Program-made: the position numbers and the translations under genes
Shown: one piece after another, positions 49,889 to 58,837 of the stretch
How the letters are laid out: each line of letters begins with the position of its first letter
Numbering within the stretch: the first letter of the stretch is position 1
The notes under the pieces: model-generated
Told to the model about the DNA's origin: nothing
The model's database searches: none
The model's input: only the letters and a program-made list of their open reading frames with translations
NCBI GenBank assembly: GCA_004009845.1
Contig: RMBW01000109.1
Coordinates: 39,523-103,522, forward strand
Length of the DNA: 64,000 nucleotides
Reading direction: 5' to 3'
Origin: Davidsoniella eucalypti
Taxonomy: Eukaryota > Ascomycota > Sordariomycetes > Microascales > Ceratocystidaceae

Positions 49889-51696
49889 GGCGATTGATGC
49901 GCTAGTAGTGAGCTTGGTACTAACAGAAAACCAAAAAGCAAGATATCAAAGGGAAAGAGAGAGGGAGACCGAGAAGCAATCTACTCTACTGACTGAAGCG
50001 TAGGTGTCAAACCAACGGAGAACCTCGGATGGCCGATCGGCCCTTTATACTTGGACCGCCCAGGGACGACACTGACTTGGAGGAGGACTATCATATGCAC
50101 CATTCCTACGCGGGCCAGAATCACACGTGGCAAAGTGCAGTCGATAAAGCAACGATCCAGACATGGGTGGCTGAGGGGATATCGATGATCTCACATGTTG
50201 TTGATATCTTTGACTAGTCAACTCTGACTAGTAGATTCATTGTCAATATTGCCGATAGTTCGAGGGTTATAGGCCAAGGAACCTGGGTCGAATGTCTGTT
50301 CCATCCTATCCTCTGTCTCTCTTAGATAAGGACCTGCGATGCACTAGAAACTGCCAATATACCACTTTAAATCTAATGGGAACGTTGCTAGAATAAGCTT
50401 GATTGCCACCTTTGGGACGCCCTTTATATTTTCACGTACACACCAGCCTCTACAATGCACTCTTTGTCAAATGCGACGTTGGTGCCGCCCAAGAAGCTCA
50501 AGGAAGCTTTGGCATGTCTGTGAACCGGGAGGGAAAAGAGCGACTGGATGGTTCTGTATAGGCTATGTACTAACAGGAACTCGTCTTTTCAACTCTCTTA
50601 TGCTCGACAAGAGCTCGGCTATCTTGACGTTCTGGGAAGCTGCATATCTATCAAGTCTATCGCTAGTTTCTTTTCCGCTTATATGGTTGCGTTACTACTT
50701 ATCGTTTGTCAGTCTAGTTTAATACTATCACACAACAATCCCCCCGCGCCTGTCGAATCTCTTGCGTTGAAAATGCGACGCTGTCATTGTTGTGGTCTGT
50801 TTTGTTTAATCTACACTAGACAACTTACAATTAACACTAACTAACTAATCAGTGTCTTATCAGCAAACAAAAGATTGACTGTTGCTTTGAAGGTCGTGGG
50901 AGCCGGCAAAATCTCTTATCAGACAAAAAGCGCCAGGGGGGGCCCTTGCAGTCTACGAACTGAAAGGCTCTAGAAGAGTAAAGTTCAAGTTAACTAAGCT
51001 GTTCTACGGGATGGCTCATTATCTGAGTCTGCCATAAAAGTCGGGCATGGCCCGACTTGGAGGTGTCAAGATCGGCATTCTGCCTATTGGCCGCTGCTTA
51101 CTTTATGTTTTACATTTTGTTTACCGGCGTTTATGCGACTATTGTTCGAGATAACGTGGGAGAGCAGCCTTCGGGTGAGATTGAACATGGTTTACCAACC
51201 AAACGTGAAGACATCTTATCTCATAATAATTCACGAGACTAGTCAATGAGTTAGATATATGGACTTAAGCTGTCGTGATGATACCAATATTAGGTGGGAA
51301 TTAAAACTCCGACATCGCGGTGTTTTCTGACCTAAGATGGCTTGATAGAATTCGTAGAGAAGCTCTATTAGAGAGAAAGAAAGAGACCTAGCCTGGCCTA
51401 TTTCGATCTTGCTACATAGTAATTATAGACGTTTCCAGCAACGTCGTAAACTAAAAATATCATTTGGTTGATAAGCACCTAGTCTATAGAAATCCATAAA
51501 AAGCACATAATCAGTCCCCAGAACGTCACCATAGTGCCCACCCTCTTCTATCTTCTCATGAGCTCCTCATGATATGTATATTCTGCCCTGGACTTAGTAC
51601 TGTGCCGTCTTTTCTCTCTTTTCTTTTTCCCTCTTGACCTCACCTTGCATTCTTATCGCCTTTAAAACATCCGTTGACGTTGCACAAAATCACAAA
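49889..51696. promoter_or_regulatory. Shared divergent promoter region with seven GATA boxes
   Basis: This 1.8-kb region separates the permease (left, minus) from the hydantoinase-like gene (right, plus). The AreA/NIT2 core GATAAG or its complement CTTATC occurs at 50325-50330, 50698-50703, 50856-50861, 50915-50920, 51215-51220, 51470-51475 and 51652-51657; about 0.9 would be expected by chance. The site at 51652 lies 40 bp before the enzyme's ATG. GATA factors switch on secondary nitrogen-source genes when ammonium or glutamine is scarce. No gene is seen inside; small frames at 50029-50217 and 51057-51242 look spurious. Confidence 0.6.
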
Positions 51697-54600
51697 ATGA
51701 CTGCGCCAAGTCTGCGCATCGGCGTTGACGTCGGCGGGTAAGTTATTGTTCTCACCAATACAAACCCTAATCACAACCCTAGACAAGTTTCTAACTACCA
51801 CCCATCTAGCACGAACACCGACGGCGTCATTCTAGACCCTACCAAGTCGGCGTCTCTAGATCGTGGAATTGTGGCATGGAAGAAGACTTCGACTACAGCG
51901 GACCCGTCCGATGGCATCTTCACGCTAATCAGCGACATGTTTGCCGACTCGGCCATCGACCCGGCCGCTGTGGCCAGTGTAACTATTGGAACCACACACT
52001 TTATCAACGCCGTGGTTGAGCACGACGCCGCACGCCTAAGCCGAGTCGGCGTGATCCGAATCAGCGGGCCGTTTGGCAAGCCCGTGCCGCTCGGCATCGA
52101 CTGGCCAGCAGCGCTAGCCGGCATTGTATGTGGCTACATGGGCCAAGTTGCGGGCGGTCTCGAAATCGACGGCTCGCTGATTGCGCGGCTAGACGAAGCT
52201 GCTGTGCGCGCAGAAGTAGCCAAGATTCGAGCATTGGGTATCACAAGCATCGTAGTCATTGGCGTGTTTGCGCCCATCGATATCGTGCATCGTCATGAAG
52301 AACGGGCAGCTGAGATCATACGTGAGGAGTTCCCGGAAGCGTCTGTGACGTGCAGTAAAGAAGTGGCCAACATTGGCTTCTTTGAGCGCGAGAATGCGGC
52401 TGTGCTAAACGCTGCCATTCTGGCCTTTGCGGCCAAGACTATCTCGGCCTTCCAGGCGGCTATCGCTAGGCTGAAGCTGACATGCCCCGTATTCCTAACC
52501 CAGAACGATGGAACTATCGTGCCGGCTAGTAGTGCTGCGCGGCTCCCGATTCGTACTTTCTCCTCTGGCCCGACGAACTCGATGCGTGGCGCTGCGTTCT
52601 TGACGCAGAGTCTGGCAGCCAAAGAGGCTATGATGGTCGTCGATATTGGCGGTACCACAACCGATGTTGGTCTTTTGCTAGCCAACGGCTTCCCTCGCCA
52701 GGCTGCTGCGTACTCGGATATCGCTGGTGTCCGAACCAACTTCTCTTACCCAGACGTCAAGTCGATCGGTCTAGGCGGTGGCTCGATTGTGCGCAAGACG
52801 GCCAGCGGCAGCATGACCATCGGCCCCGACTCGGTCGGCTACGACATCTGTCGCCAAGCGGTCGTCTTTAGTGGCCCAACAACCACAACTACCGACTTTA
52901 CCGTGCTTGGAGATACTACCGTCGAAATTGGAGACCGTTCCAAGCTCGCCCCCTTTGCATCCGATGGCCGCAACTTGACCGAGGAACTCCCGGCTGTCAA
53001 GGCGCAAATAAAGGCCATGCTGGAGCGCATCATCGACACCATGAAGACTTCAGCCGACGACATCCCGGTCGTACTGGTGGGCGGTGGTGCAGTCATTGCT
53101 CCAGATTCTCTCACAGGCGCGTCTCGTGTGATCAAGCCCAACTGGGCCGGCGTCGCCAATGCCATCGGCGCAGCCACGGCCCGAGTTTCCGGTGTCGTTG
53201 ACATGATCGTAAGCACGGAGACCAAGACTTTGGCTGAAGTAACCGAAGAAGTTGCCCACATAGCCAAGCAACGTGCAGTAGAGAACGGCGCTTTAGAAGC
53301 CACAGTCGAGATCGCCGAGGCTGAGAGCTTCCCACTACAATATGTGGCCAACAAGTCACGTGTGATTGCTAAGGCCGTAGGTGACTTTGACTTTTCGCGA
53401 ACTGACTTCCCTGCTCTCCAAGTCCTAGCAGACGAGAAGGAAGAAGCTGAAGCGGCAATATTTAGCGCCTCCCATAACCAAGCCGGCGACAAGAAGACGG
53501 TGGCCAAAGAGACCAACAAGGCTGCTGAGCTAAGCGCAACCGAGATCTCGGCGTACCGACCCAAGGTCATCGGCCGTGAGTGGTTCATCTCTGAGACGGA
53601 CTTGATCTGGATCTCGTGTGGCTGCTATATCCTCGGCACCGGTGGCGGCGGTTCACCTTACCAGCACATGCTACGTATGCGCGAGACACTACGCCAGGGC
53701 CACACCGTCCGCGTGATCTCGCCGTTCGACTTGAAAGACGACGCACGAGTAGCTTGTGGTGGCGGCAAAGGCTCGCCTCAGGTATCCATTGAGAAGCCAT
53801 GTGCCGATGAGATTCTCGAGTCTCAGCAGAAGCTATACGCCTTCATGGGCGTAACACCTGACGCTGTCATCGACCTCGAGATTGGCGGTGGCAACGGTCT
53901 ACAAGCCTTCTGTATCGGACACAGTGGTGCGCTTGATATTCCCGTAGTTGATGGCGACTGGATGGGCCGCGCCTATCCCGTATCGTGGCAGACTACTCCC
54001 GTCGTCTACGAGGAATCTGCGCAAATGCTTCCCACATGCATCTGCGACGGCAACGGCCGCGTCATGTTCATGACCGAGGCTGCCACAGAGCTACAGGTCG
54101 AGCAGGCCTTCCGTGCCGCCTTGGCCACAATGGGCTCACATGTCGGCTGCGCCAAAGGCCCTGTGTCCGGCGCCAACACGAAGAAATGGGTCGTGGCTAA
54201 CACCATCTCACTAGCCTGGCGCATCGGTCGCGCTGTGTTTGCTTCGCGTGCCGCTCACGATATTGACCACGTAGCTGATGCTATCATCGGCCAGGTCGGT
54301 GGACCGGGTGCCGCCAAGGTGTTGTTTACCGGCAAGATTATCGCCGTTGAGCGTATCACACGTGCTGGTCATGCCTATGGCGAGGTCACCATTGCTAGCA
54401 CGCAGGAAGGTAGTCGTACACAACTCAAAATCCCCTTCAAGAACGAGAATATTCTAGCTAAGACGGTCAACCTGGACTCGGGTGCTGAGGAAATTGTGGC
54501 TGTCGTGCCCGACTTGATCACTGTGCTAGACTCGCAGAACGGCGAGGCTCTGGGAACTCCCGAGTATCGCTACGGCTTACTTGTCACAGTGCTGGGAATC

Positions 54601-54765
54601 CAGGCTTCGACTCAGTGGACGGACCCAGACTGCGAGAATAAGGCTCGTGGCTTGGAAATAGGTGGTCCTGCCGGCTTTGGATACACTGATCTCGAATATA
54701 AGCCGTTGGGTAAGTTCGAGATGCCTCGGAGTGTCATCGACGAGTACACGGACGGCAGCAGCTAG
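51697..54765 (+). CDS. Hydantoinase/oxoprolinase-DUF917 fusion protein
   Basis: Two exons, 51697-51737 and 51810-54765, joined in phase 2 over a 72-nt intron with a CTAAC branch, give 998 aa. The N-terminus RIGVDVGGTNTDGV (the first Gly-rich ATP loop of the actin/HSP70-like fold) is completed only by this splice. The hydantoinase/oxoprolinase A region spans about 5-530, with a second nucleotide motif, VVDIGGTTTDVG, at 290-301 and GLGGGS after it. A linker follows; from about 605 to 985 is a DUF917 (S-methyl thiohydantoin desulfurase-like) domain with LGTGGGGSPY near 620. Known HyuA/oxoprolinases open five-membered cyclic amides using ATP. This fungal fusion has no substrate known to me. No targeting signal is seen, so it is probably cytosolic. 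It is divergent from an NCS1 permease. Confidence 0.88.
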
Positions 54766-55084
54766 ATATGATTATGTAATTACAATTGTAATTTAATAAA
54801 TACCTTTTGATACCAACTCTACCATGACTGCTAGAAAAAATAAACTACAACAGTTTAGTTGTACAAATATCTTCAATGTGTTCTACTTGTCATATCAAGT
54901 TCTAATGTAAGTGTCTTTAGGGTTTAGGGTCTAATATACCCTAATTGTATGTGGCGTTTGTGGCTGTACCGTGGCCCACTCAATTGAATTCATCACGAGA
55001 TATCGTTGCTCGGCTTCATTTGAACGAAGGGCTATCTTGACAACAAAGATCTTGCTTTCTTTTGCTTCGATACATCCGCAAAAA
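54766..55084. other. Short intergenic region
   Basis: Holds the 3' UTR of the hydantoinase-like gene and the 5' leader of the ribosomal-protein gene. It contains TTTAGGGTTTAGGG near 54916-54929 and nothing else of note. Confidence 0.6.
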
Positions 55085-55718
55085 ATGCAGGCTACTAGAG
55101 CGCTATTCAAGCGTTCTGTGTGGAAGGGTATGACGCCTTATCGACTGAGCGCATGAAGCTCATATATCACTTACTATAACCTCGTTTTGACATCTTAACT
55201 AACGATATCTCTCTTAGGTCCTCACATCGTGCCGTAAGTCCATCACCTGAGACAAAACATCATGGCTTTCTTTCCGTTCTACTCGATATTCAATATTCGC
55301 AATTCTTCGCGATCTTCCCCAGCTTTGTTTTCGCTTCTACCCGTTGAACCAGACCCTGGAGAATCTACATGTCACAAACCAATGATTTGTTAACTGGCCC
55401 TGTCCTTCCTGTACTAACGCCTATCTAGTCTGCCGATTGTACGTCCAGCTCCCGGTCAGAAGGTTGCTCCTGTTCGGACTACTGCCAGATCCGCTACGAT
55501 TCTACCCAATTTCGTCGGCCTCAAGTTCCAGGTTCATAATGGCAAGGACTACATCGATGTGTTGATCACCGAAGATATGGTCGGCCACAAACTGGGCGAG
55601 TTTTCGCCGTAAGTATCTCCGACCCTTAGTATAAGACGTTTATAGAAAGTAACAATTTCATTGGGGCTGACTTGATATCTATAGTACGCGCAAGACCTTT
55701 GTCTGGGATAAGAATTAA
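55085..55718 (+). CDS. RSM19: Mitochondrial small-subunit ribosomal protein uS19m
   Basis: Four exons, 55085-55127, 55218-55233 (16 nt), 55429-55608 and 55685-55718, give 90 aa. The introns are 90, 195 and 76 nt with GTATGA/GTAAGT donors and TTAG/CTAG/ATAG acceptors. The start MQATRALFKRSVWKGPHIVP and the core (TILPNFVGLKFQVHNGKDYI, then DMVGHKLGEFSPTRKTF) are the S19 signature; bacterial S19 has the same GHKLGEFAPTRTF-type end. Yeast Rsm19 has a similar length, about 91 aa. It binds the 3' domain (head) of mitochondrial small-subunit rRNA, with S13. Residues 3-12 are basic, consistent with an import signal that merges into the mature protein. Without the 16-nt exon the S19 N-terminal motif is broken, so that exon is well supported. 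Confidence 0.93.
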
Positions 55719-56151
55719 GATATCCTACCATAGTTTGATTTCGTGCTTTCTTCCCTGCTATCCACATATACCATCACTATTATCACTACGTTCTATCATA
55801 GCTAAAATCACATGATAGGAAACATTCAAAATGTTGATTAAAGTACATCCGCATTATAATCTTCGGCGATGGAAGAGCACTATGATATAGATACAGACAA
55901 AGAATGCTAGACAAAGAATAATAAAAAACAATAAGAAACCAGAAACAGACCGATTCTTACCACGTCCTTTGGGCCGTGGTTTTACTGACCCCCCAAATGA
56001 TAGTAAACATGAAAGAACAAGAACTTAACGCCAAAAAAATAACCTTACACATCATACACAAGACAAGCCATCATGTGCATCGTATGTAAAGGGGACCTGC
56101 AAGTAGCCTATGCCCCATTGATATCCATACATACCACTATTTGATAGGCCT
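55719..56151. other. Convergent intergenic region
   Basis: Contains the opposing 3' ends of the ribosomal-protein gene (plus) and TAF10 (minus). No other feature is seen. Confidence 0.6.
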
Positions 56152-57037
56152 CTACCGGTAGAACTCGCTCCGCTTGATATTCACGCCATACTCGCTGACT
56201 GCCATACCAAGATCCTCCATAGTAAGCACGGTACGGTTCTGGCTGCCACCCGAACCACCACCGCCGAAACCAGGTCTCTGGATTCCCAACGGGCCACCGC
56301 GCGATTGTTCCTTGCTGTTTGGTTGACCGCTAGCACCCACTTGGTTGACGGCGGGGAAACCGGTAGCTGCGCCTAGGTTGGCCATCGGGTTGTTAGTGGT
56401 GTTGGAGGCGCGGATGCGCGAGTATTGATATGCATCGGCGGCTATGTCAGCAATGAATTTTTGCGTGGCAAGCGCGAGTAGCTTGGCCAGCCGAGGATCG
56501 GTTTGTGGGGGAGGCGGGAGTCCGCCCTTGGTCATGTAGTATTGCGTAACAGCATCGGGAATCTACACGGGAAAAATGATAGGTTAGCTACAATACAATC
56601 CACTCTATGGCGAATGGAGAAAATCTCGATTTTCCCTAAGCTAGAAAATGGCGAGATCGTGCTAAAGCAGCGAGATAGCTTACAATCGGAGCATAATCAT
56701 CCATCTTACTCAAAAACTCTCTCAAAGACGCATCTTTCCGCGACGGCAACCGCGACTCTAGCACCGTGTGGTCTACGTCTAGAATAGGGGCTCCGTTGCT
56801 AACTGAAGCAGCGCCGGCTGGGACCTGGCCATTTGCAGTTGCACTCGCAGCCACCTCTTCGGCAGCTTGCGCAACGCCGTTGATCATGCCGTTGGTAGTA
56901 ATGGCGACTGCTGCCGGCGTCGCATTCCCGGTCGTCGTTGTCGCGGCTCCGCTGGTTGGTGCAATGCCTCCTGCTGCTGGCGCCGGTGCGACAGCGGGTG
57001 TGTGGTTCGCAAAGGCGTCCTGGCGATTGGATGCCAT
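56152..57037 (-). CDS. TAF10: Transcription initiation factor TFIID subunit 10
   Basis: Two exons, 57037-56684 and 56562-56152, joined in phase 0 across a 121-nt intron (GTAAGC...GTAG), give 254 aa. Residues 1-85 are an Ala/Thr/Pro-rich, probably disordered N-terminus. The histone-fold region starts near residue 100, with LREFLSKMDDYAPI meeting IPDAVTQYYM exactly at the splice and then LALATQKFIADIAADAYQYS. The C-terminal TVLTMEDLGMAVSEYGVNIK is the most characteristic TAF10 motif. A Gly/Gln/Asn-rich insertion (about 180-230) separates the last two helices, as in other fungi. TAF10 pairs with TAF3, TAF8 or SPT7 through its histone fold and belongs to both TFIID and SAGA in the nucleus. Confidence 0.94.
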
Positions 57038-57392
57038 TTTTTGCGTCCTGTGCTGTTGTTGTTGTTAAGTCTATGCTCGGTGGTTTTATATCATCGGTCG
57101 GAGTTCGAAAGGAGCCTTGCCCTTGATTTTGCGCTTGAAGGTAAATTAAAAAAAATAGGATAGCTTTTGTCAATGGTTAAAGAAAATAGAAGAAGGAATA
57201 AAAGTTAGAGAGAACGTTTGCCAATGAAGAACTATGTGTTGTGCCCAAATTTTATTAAATCTGTTTGGTAGTCGCAACAATAGATGAATGAACGTTGCGA
57301 ATCCGGTCAGCCTTGCCACTAATCGCCTATGAATAGACCCTATATTGTGTAATATAAGGGTTAAATTATGCACAAGTTATGCAAAAGTTATG
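57038..57392. other. Region between TAF10 and tRNA-Asp
   Basis: Holds the promoter of the minus-strand TAF10 gene and the downstream flank of tRNA-Asp. An imperfect duplication of AAGTTATGC is present just beyond the tRNA 3' end. No gene is seen. Confidence 0.6.
57383..57386 (-). terminator. RNA polymerase III terminator of tRNA-Asp
   Basis: A T4 run on the minus strand, 6 nt beyond the discriminator base of the tRNA. Confidence 0.7.
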
Positions 57393-57464
57393 CTCCCCAA
57401 CTGGGAATCGAACCCAGGTCACCTGCGTGACAAGCAGGTATGATCACCACTACACTATTGAGGA
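57393..57464 (-). tRNA. tRNA-Asp (GTC)
   Basis: On the minus strand the acceptor TCCTCAA pairs with TTGGGGA (one G-T pair). The D arm contains TAGTGTAGTGGTGATCA, the anticodon stem CCTGC/GCAGG encloses the loop TTGTCAC with anticodon GTC, and the T arm is CTGGG-TTCGATT-CCCAG. The length is 72 nt including the discriminator G, with no intron. The gene looks intact. Its 5' end is only 6 bp from the tail of a stack of retroelement copies. Confidence 0.95.
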
Positions 57465-57470
57465 TCTGTC

Positions 57471-57578
57471 GTTGCGTTGTTGTTGTTGTTGTTGTTGTTA
57501 TATTTATTCTCTTCCTAAACTATTACGAGTGGATTTTCGAGTCCGGTCGTGCCGATTTTTCTGTCTCCGGTATATCTA
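57471..57578 (-). mobile_element. 5'-truncated LINE-tail copy A (next to tRNA-Asp)
   Basis: In the minus sense it runs from AGATATACCGG to AATAAATATAAC, then (CAA)7 and CGCAAC. Its body (about 80 bp) is nearly identical to the 3' ends of copies B and C. It is severely 5'-truncated, as expected of target-primed reverse transcription. It lies between copy B and the tRNA gene and so is probably the youngest insertion. Confidence 0.8.
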
Positions 57579-57761
57579 GTTGCGTTGTTGTTGTTGTTGT
57601 TGTTGTTGTTGTTATATTTATTCTCTTCCTAAACTATTACGAGTGGATTTTCGAGTCCGGTCGTGCCGATTTTTTCTGTCTCCGGTATATCTTATCCACT
57701 TCCACCCGTATCCTAGTCCGGGTCCGGACTACCCTCCCGGGCTCCATAGGACGCCTTCAAT
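57579..57761 (-). mobile_element. 5'-truncated LINE-tail copy B
   Basis: It has the same tail as copy A with (CAA)9 and CGCAAC, and about 70 bp more at its 5' side (starting near TGAAGGCGTCC). It differs from copy C by one base in the shared part (CCCGGG against CTCGGG on the plus strand) and one extra T in a T run, so the copies are recent. Confidence 0.82.
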
Positions 57762-58524
57762 GTTGCGTTGTTGTTGTTGTTGTTGTTGTTGTTGTTATAT
57801 TTATTCTCTTCCTAAACTATTACGAGTGGATTTTCGAGTCCGGTCGTGCCGATTTTTCTGTCTCCGGTATATCTTATCCACTTCCACCCGTATCCTAGTC
57901 CGGGTCCGGACTACCCTCTCGGGCTCCATAGGACGCCTTCATGGATACCCCCTGTAACTTCGAAACATCCTCAAACCATTCCCCATAAAAAGACCCACAT
58001 CATCCAAGCCCTAAGTGGGGCTACCATCCACGTAATCAGGTGACCGCACCATCCGACGCGCCTCCAAGAGGCTGGTGATCGAGTGTCGCGAGAAGAGAAA
58101 AATTGGCGTAGTCGAGTCGGGTGCGATGGTAGAGGCACAGCGACAAGACTCCCGCGCCGCGGGTTGGGCTTCCGGAACCTTCAAAAATAGGTTGCCCTTC
58201 GAGTATGAGTGTGTCTCCCTGAGCTTTGTAGTGTGTAGTGACTCGGGAGACCAGCGATCGCGTGAGTGTGGCGAAAAGGGGGGCGATTGTTGGTGAGAAC
58301 ATCTCTCGAGAGAGGAAAAAGTCGGGCTCAAGGCCTCATAACTCGATGCATCAATAAAGACAAGCGTCTAAAAAGATAAAAAGAATGGACAGCAGCATCG
58401 GGAATATGTGCTGGTCGCTCTTGAAAACCCACGACGAAGGGGAAAAATTCGTCTTTGGACAAAGGGGGAGGTAACTTGAACTCAAAGTTACCCCCCCGAG
58501 GGTTGTAGGAGGGAAGGTTGTGTC
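57762..58524 (-). mobile_element. Copy C: short non-autonomous-looking element with LINE tail
   Basis: About 760 bp from the tail (CAA)9-CGCAAC back to the tail of copy D. Its 3' 180 bp are the source family of copies A and B. No reverse transcriptase is encoded. Frames of 88-106 aa at 58036-58331 (minus) are rich in Ser/Thr/Pro and unrecognised. Near its 5' end is a strong hairpin (58464-58497). It is either a 5'-truncated or internally deleted LINE, or a SINE-like passenger that shares its 3' end with the LINE. No tRNA-type box A/box B promoter was seen. Confidence 0.6.
58464..58497 (-). repeat. GC-rich hairpin near the 5' end of copy C
   Basis: GGGGGAGGTAACTT and AAGTTACCCCCC pair over about 12-13 bp with one bulged A and a 6-7 nt loop. 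It lies about 30-60 nt from the inferred 5' boundary in the element's own sense. Confidence 0.6.
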
Positions 58525-58530
58525 GTTGCG

Positions 58531-58592
<62 letters not shown>

Positions 58593-58837
58593 CTATTTAT
58601 CCTCTTGGATCTACATAGTTTTTAGCTAATACCATTTTCGAGTCCGAGCATTTACAAGCACAGGGTCAACCCACTGAGTACATGTATCTCGATTTTTCTG
58701 AGCACCATTTTCTTCTTCCTCACGCCTGATATGAAAGACCGAGCTCTATCCAGTTACCTGGCGTCCGCTCCCGGGCTTCATGTCCCTCACATCCTCATCC
58801 TTCCCCACCCCTGTATAAAGTTTTCCATCAGAAGGTC

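Noticed and set aside
50029..50217. 62-aa plus frame in the divergent promoter
   Set aside because: It has no family resemblance and sits in a region better explained as regulatory DNA.
52839..53588. 249-aa minus-strand frame
   Set aside because: It is an antisense shadow of the hydantoinase-DUF917 coding sequence, which has clear motifs on the other strand.
54916..54929. TTTAGGGTTTAGGG, telomere-like
   Set aside because: There are only two units, of plant-type rather than usual fungal (TTAGGG) spacing, inside an ordinary intergenic region. It is too short to call an interstitial telomere.
57440..57957. Plus frames with poly-Cys or poly-Val stretches
   Set aside because: They are translations of the (TTG)n repeats and LINE tails in the antisense direction, not genes.
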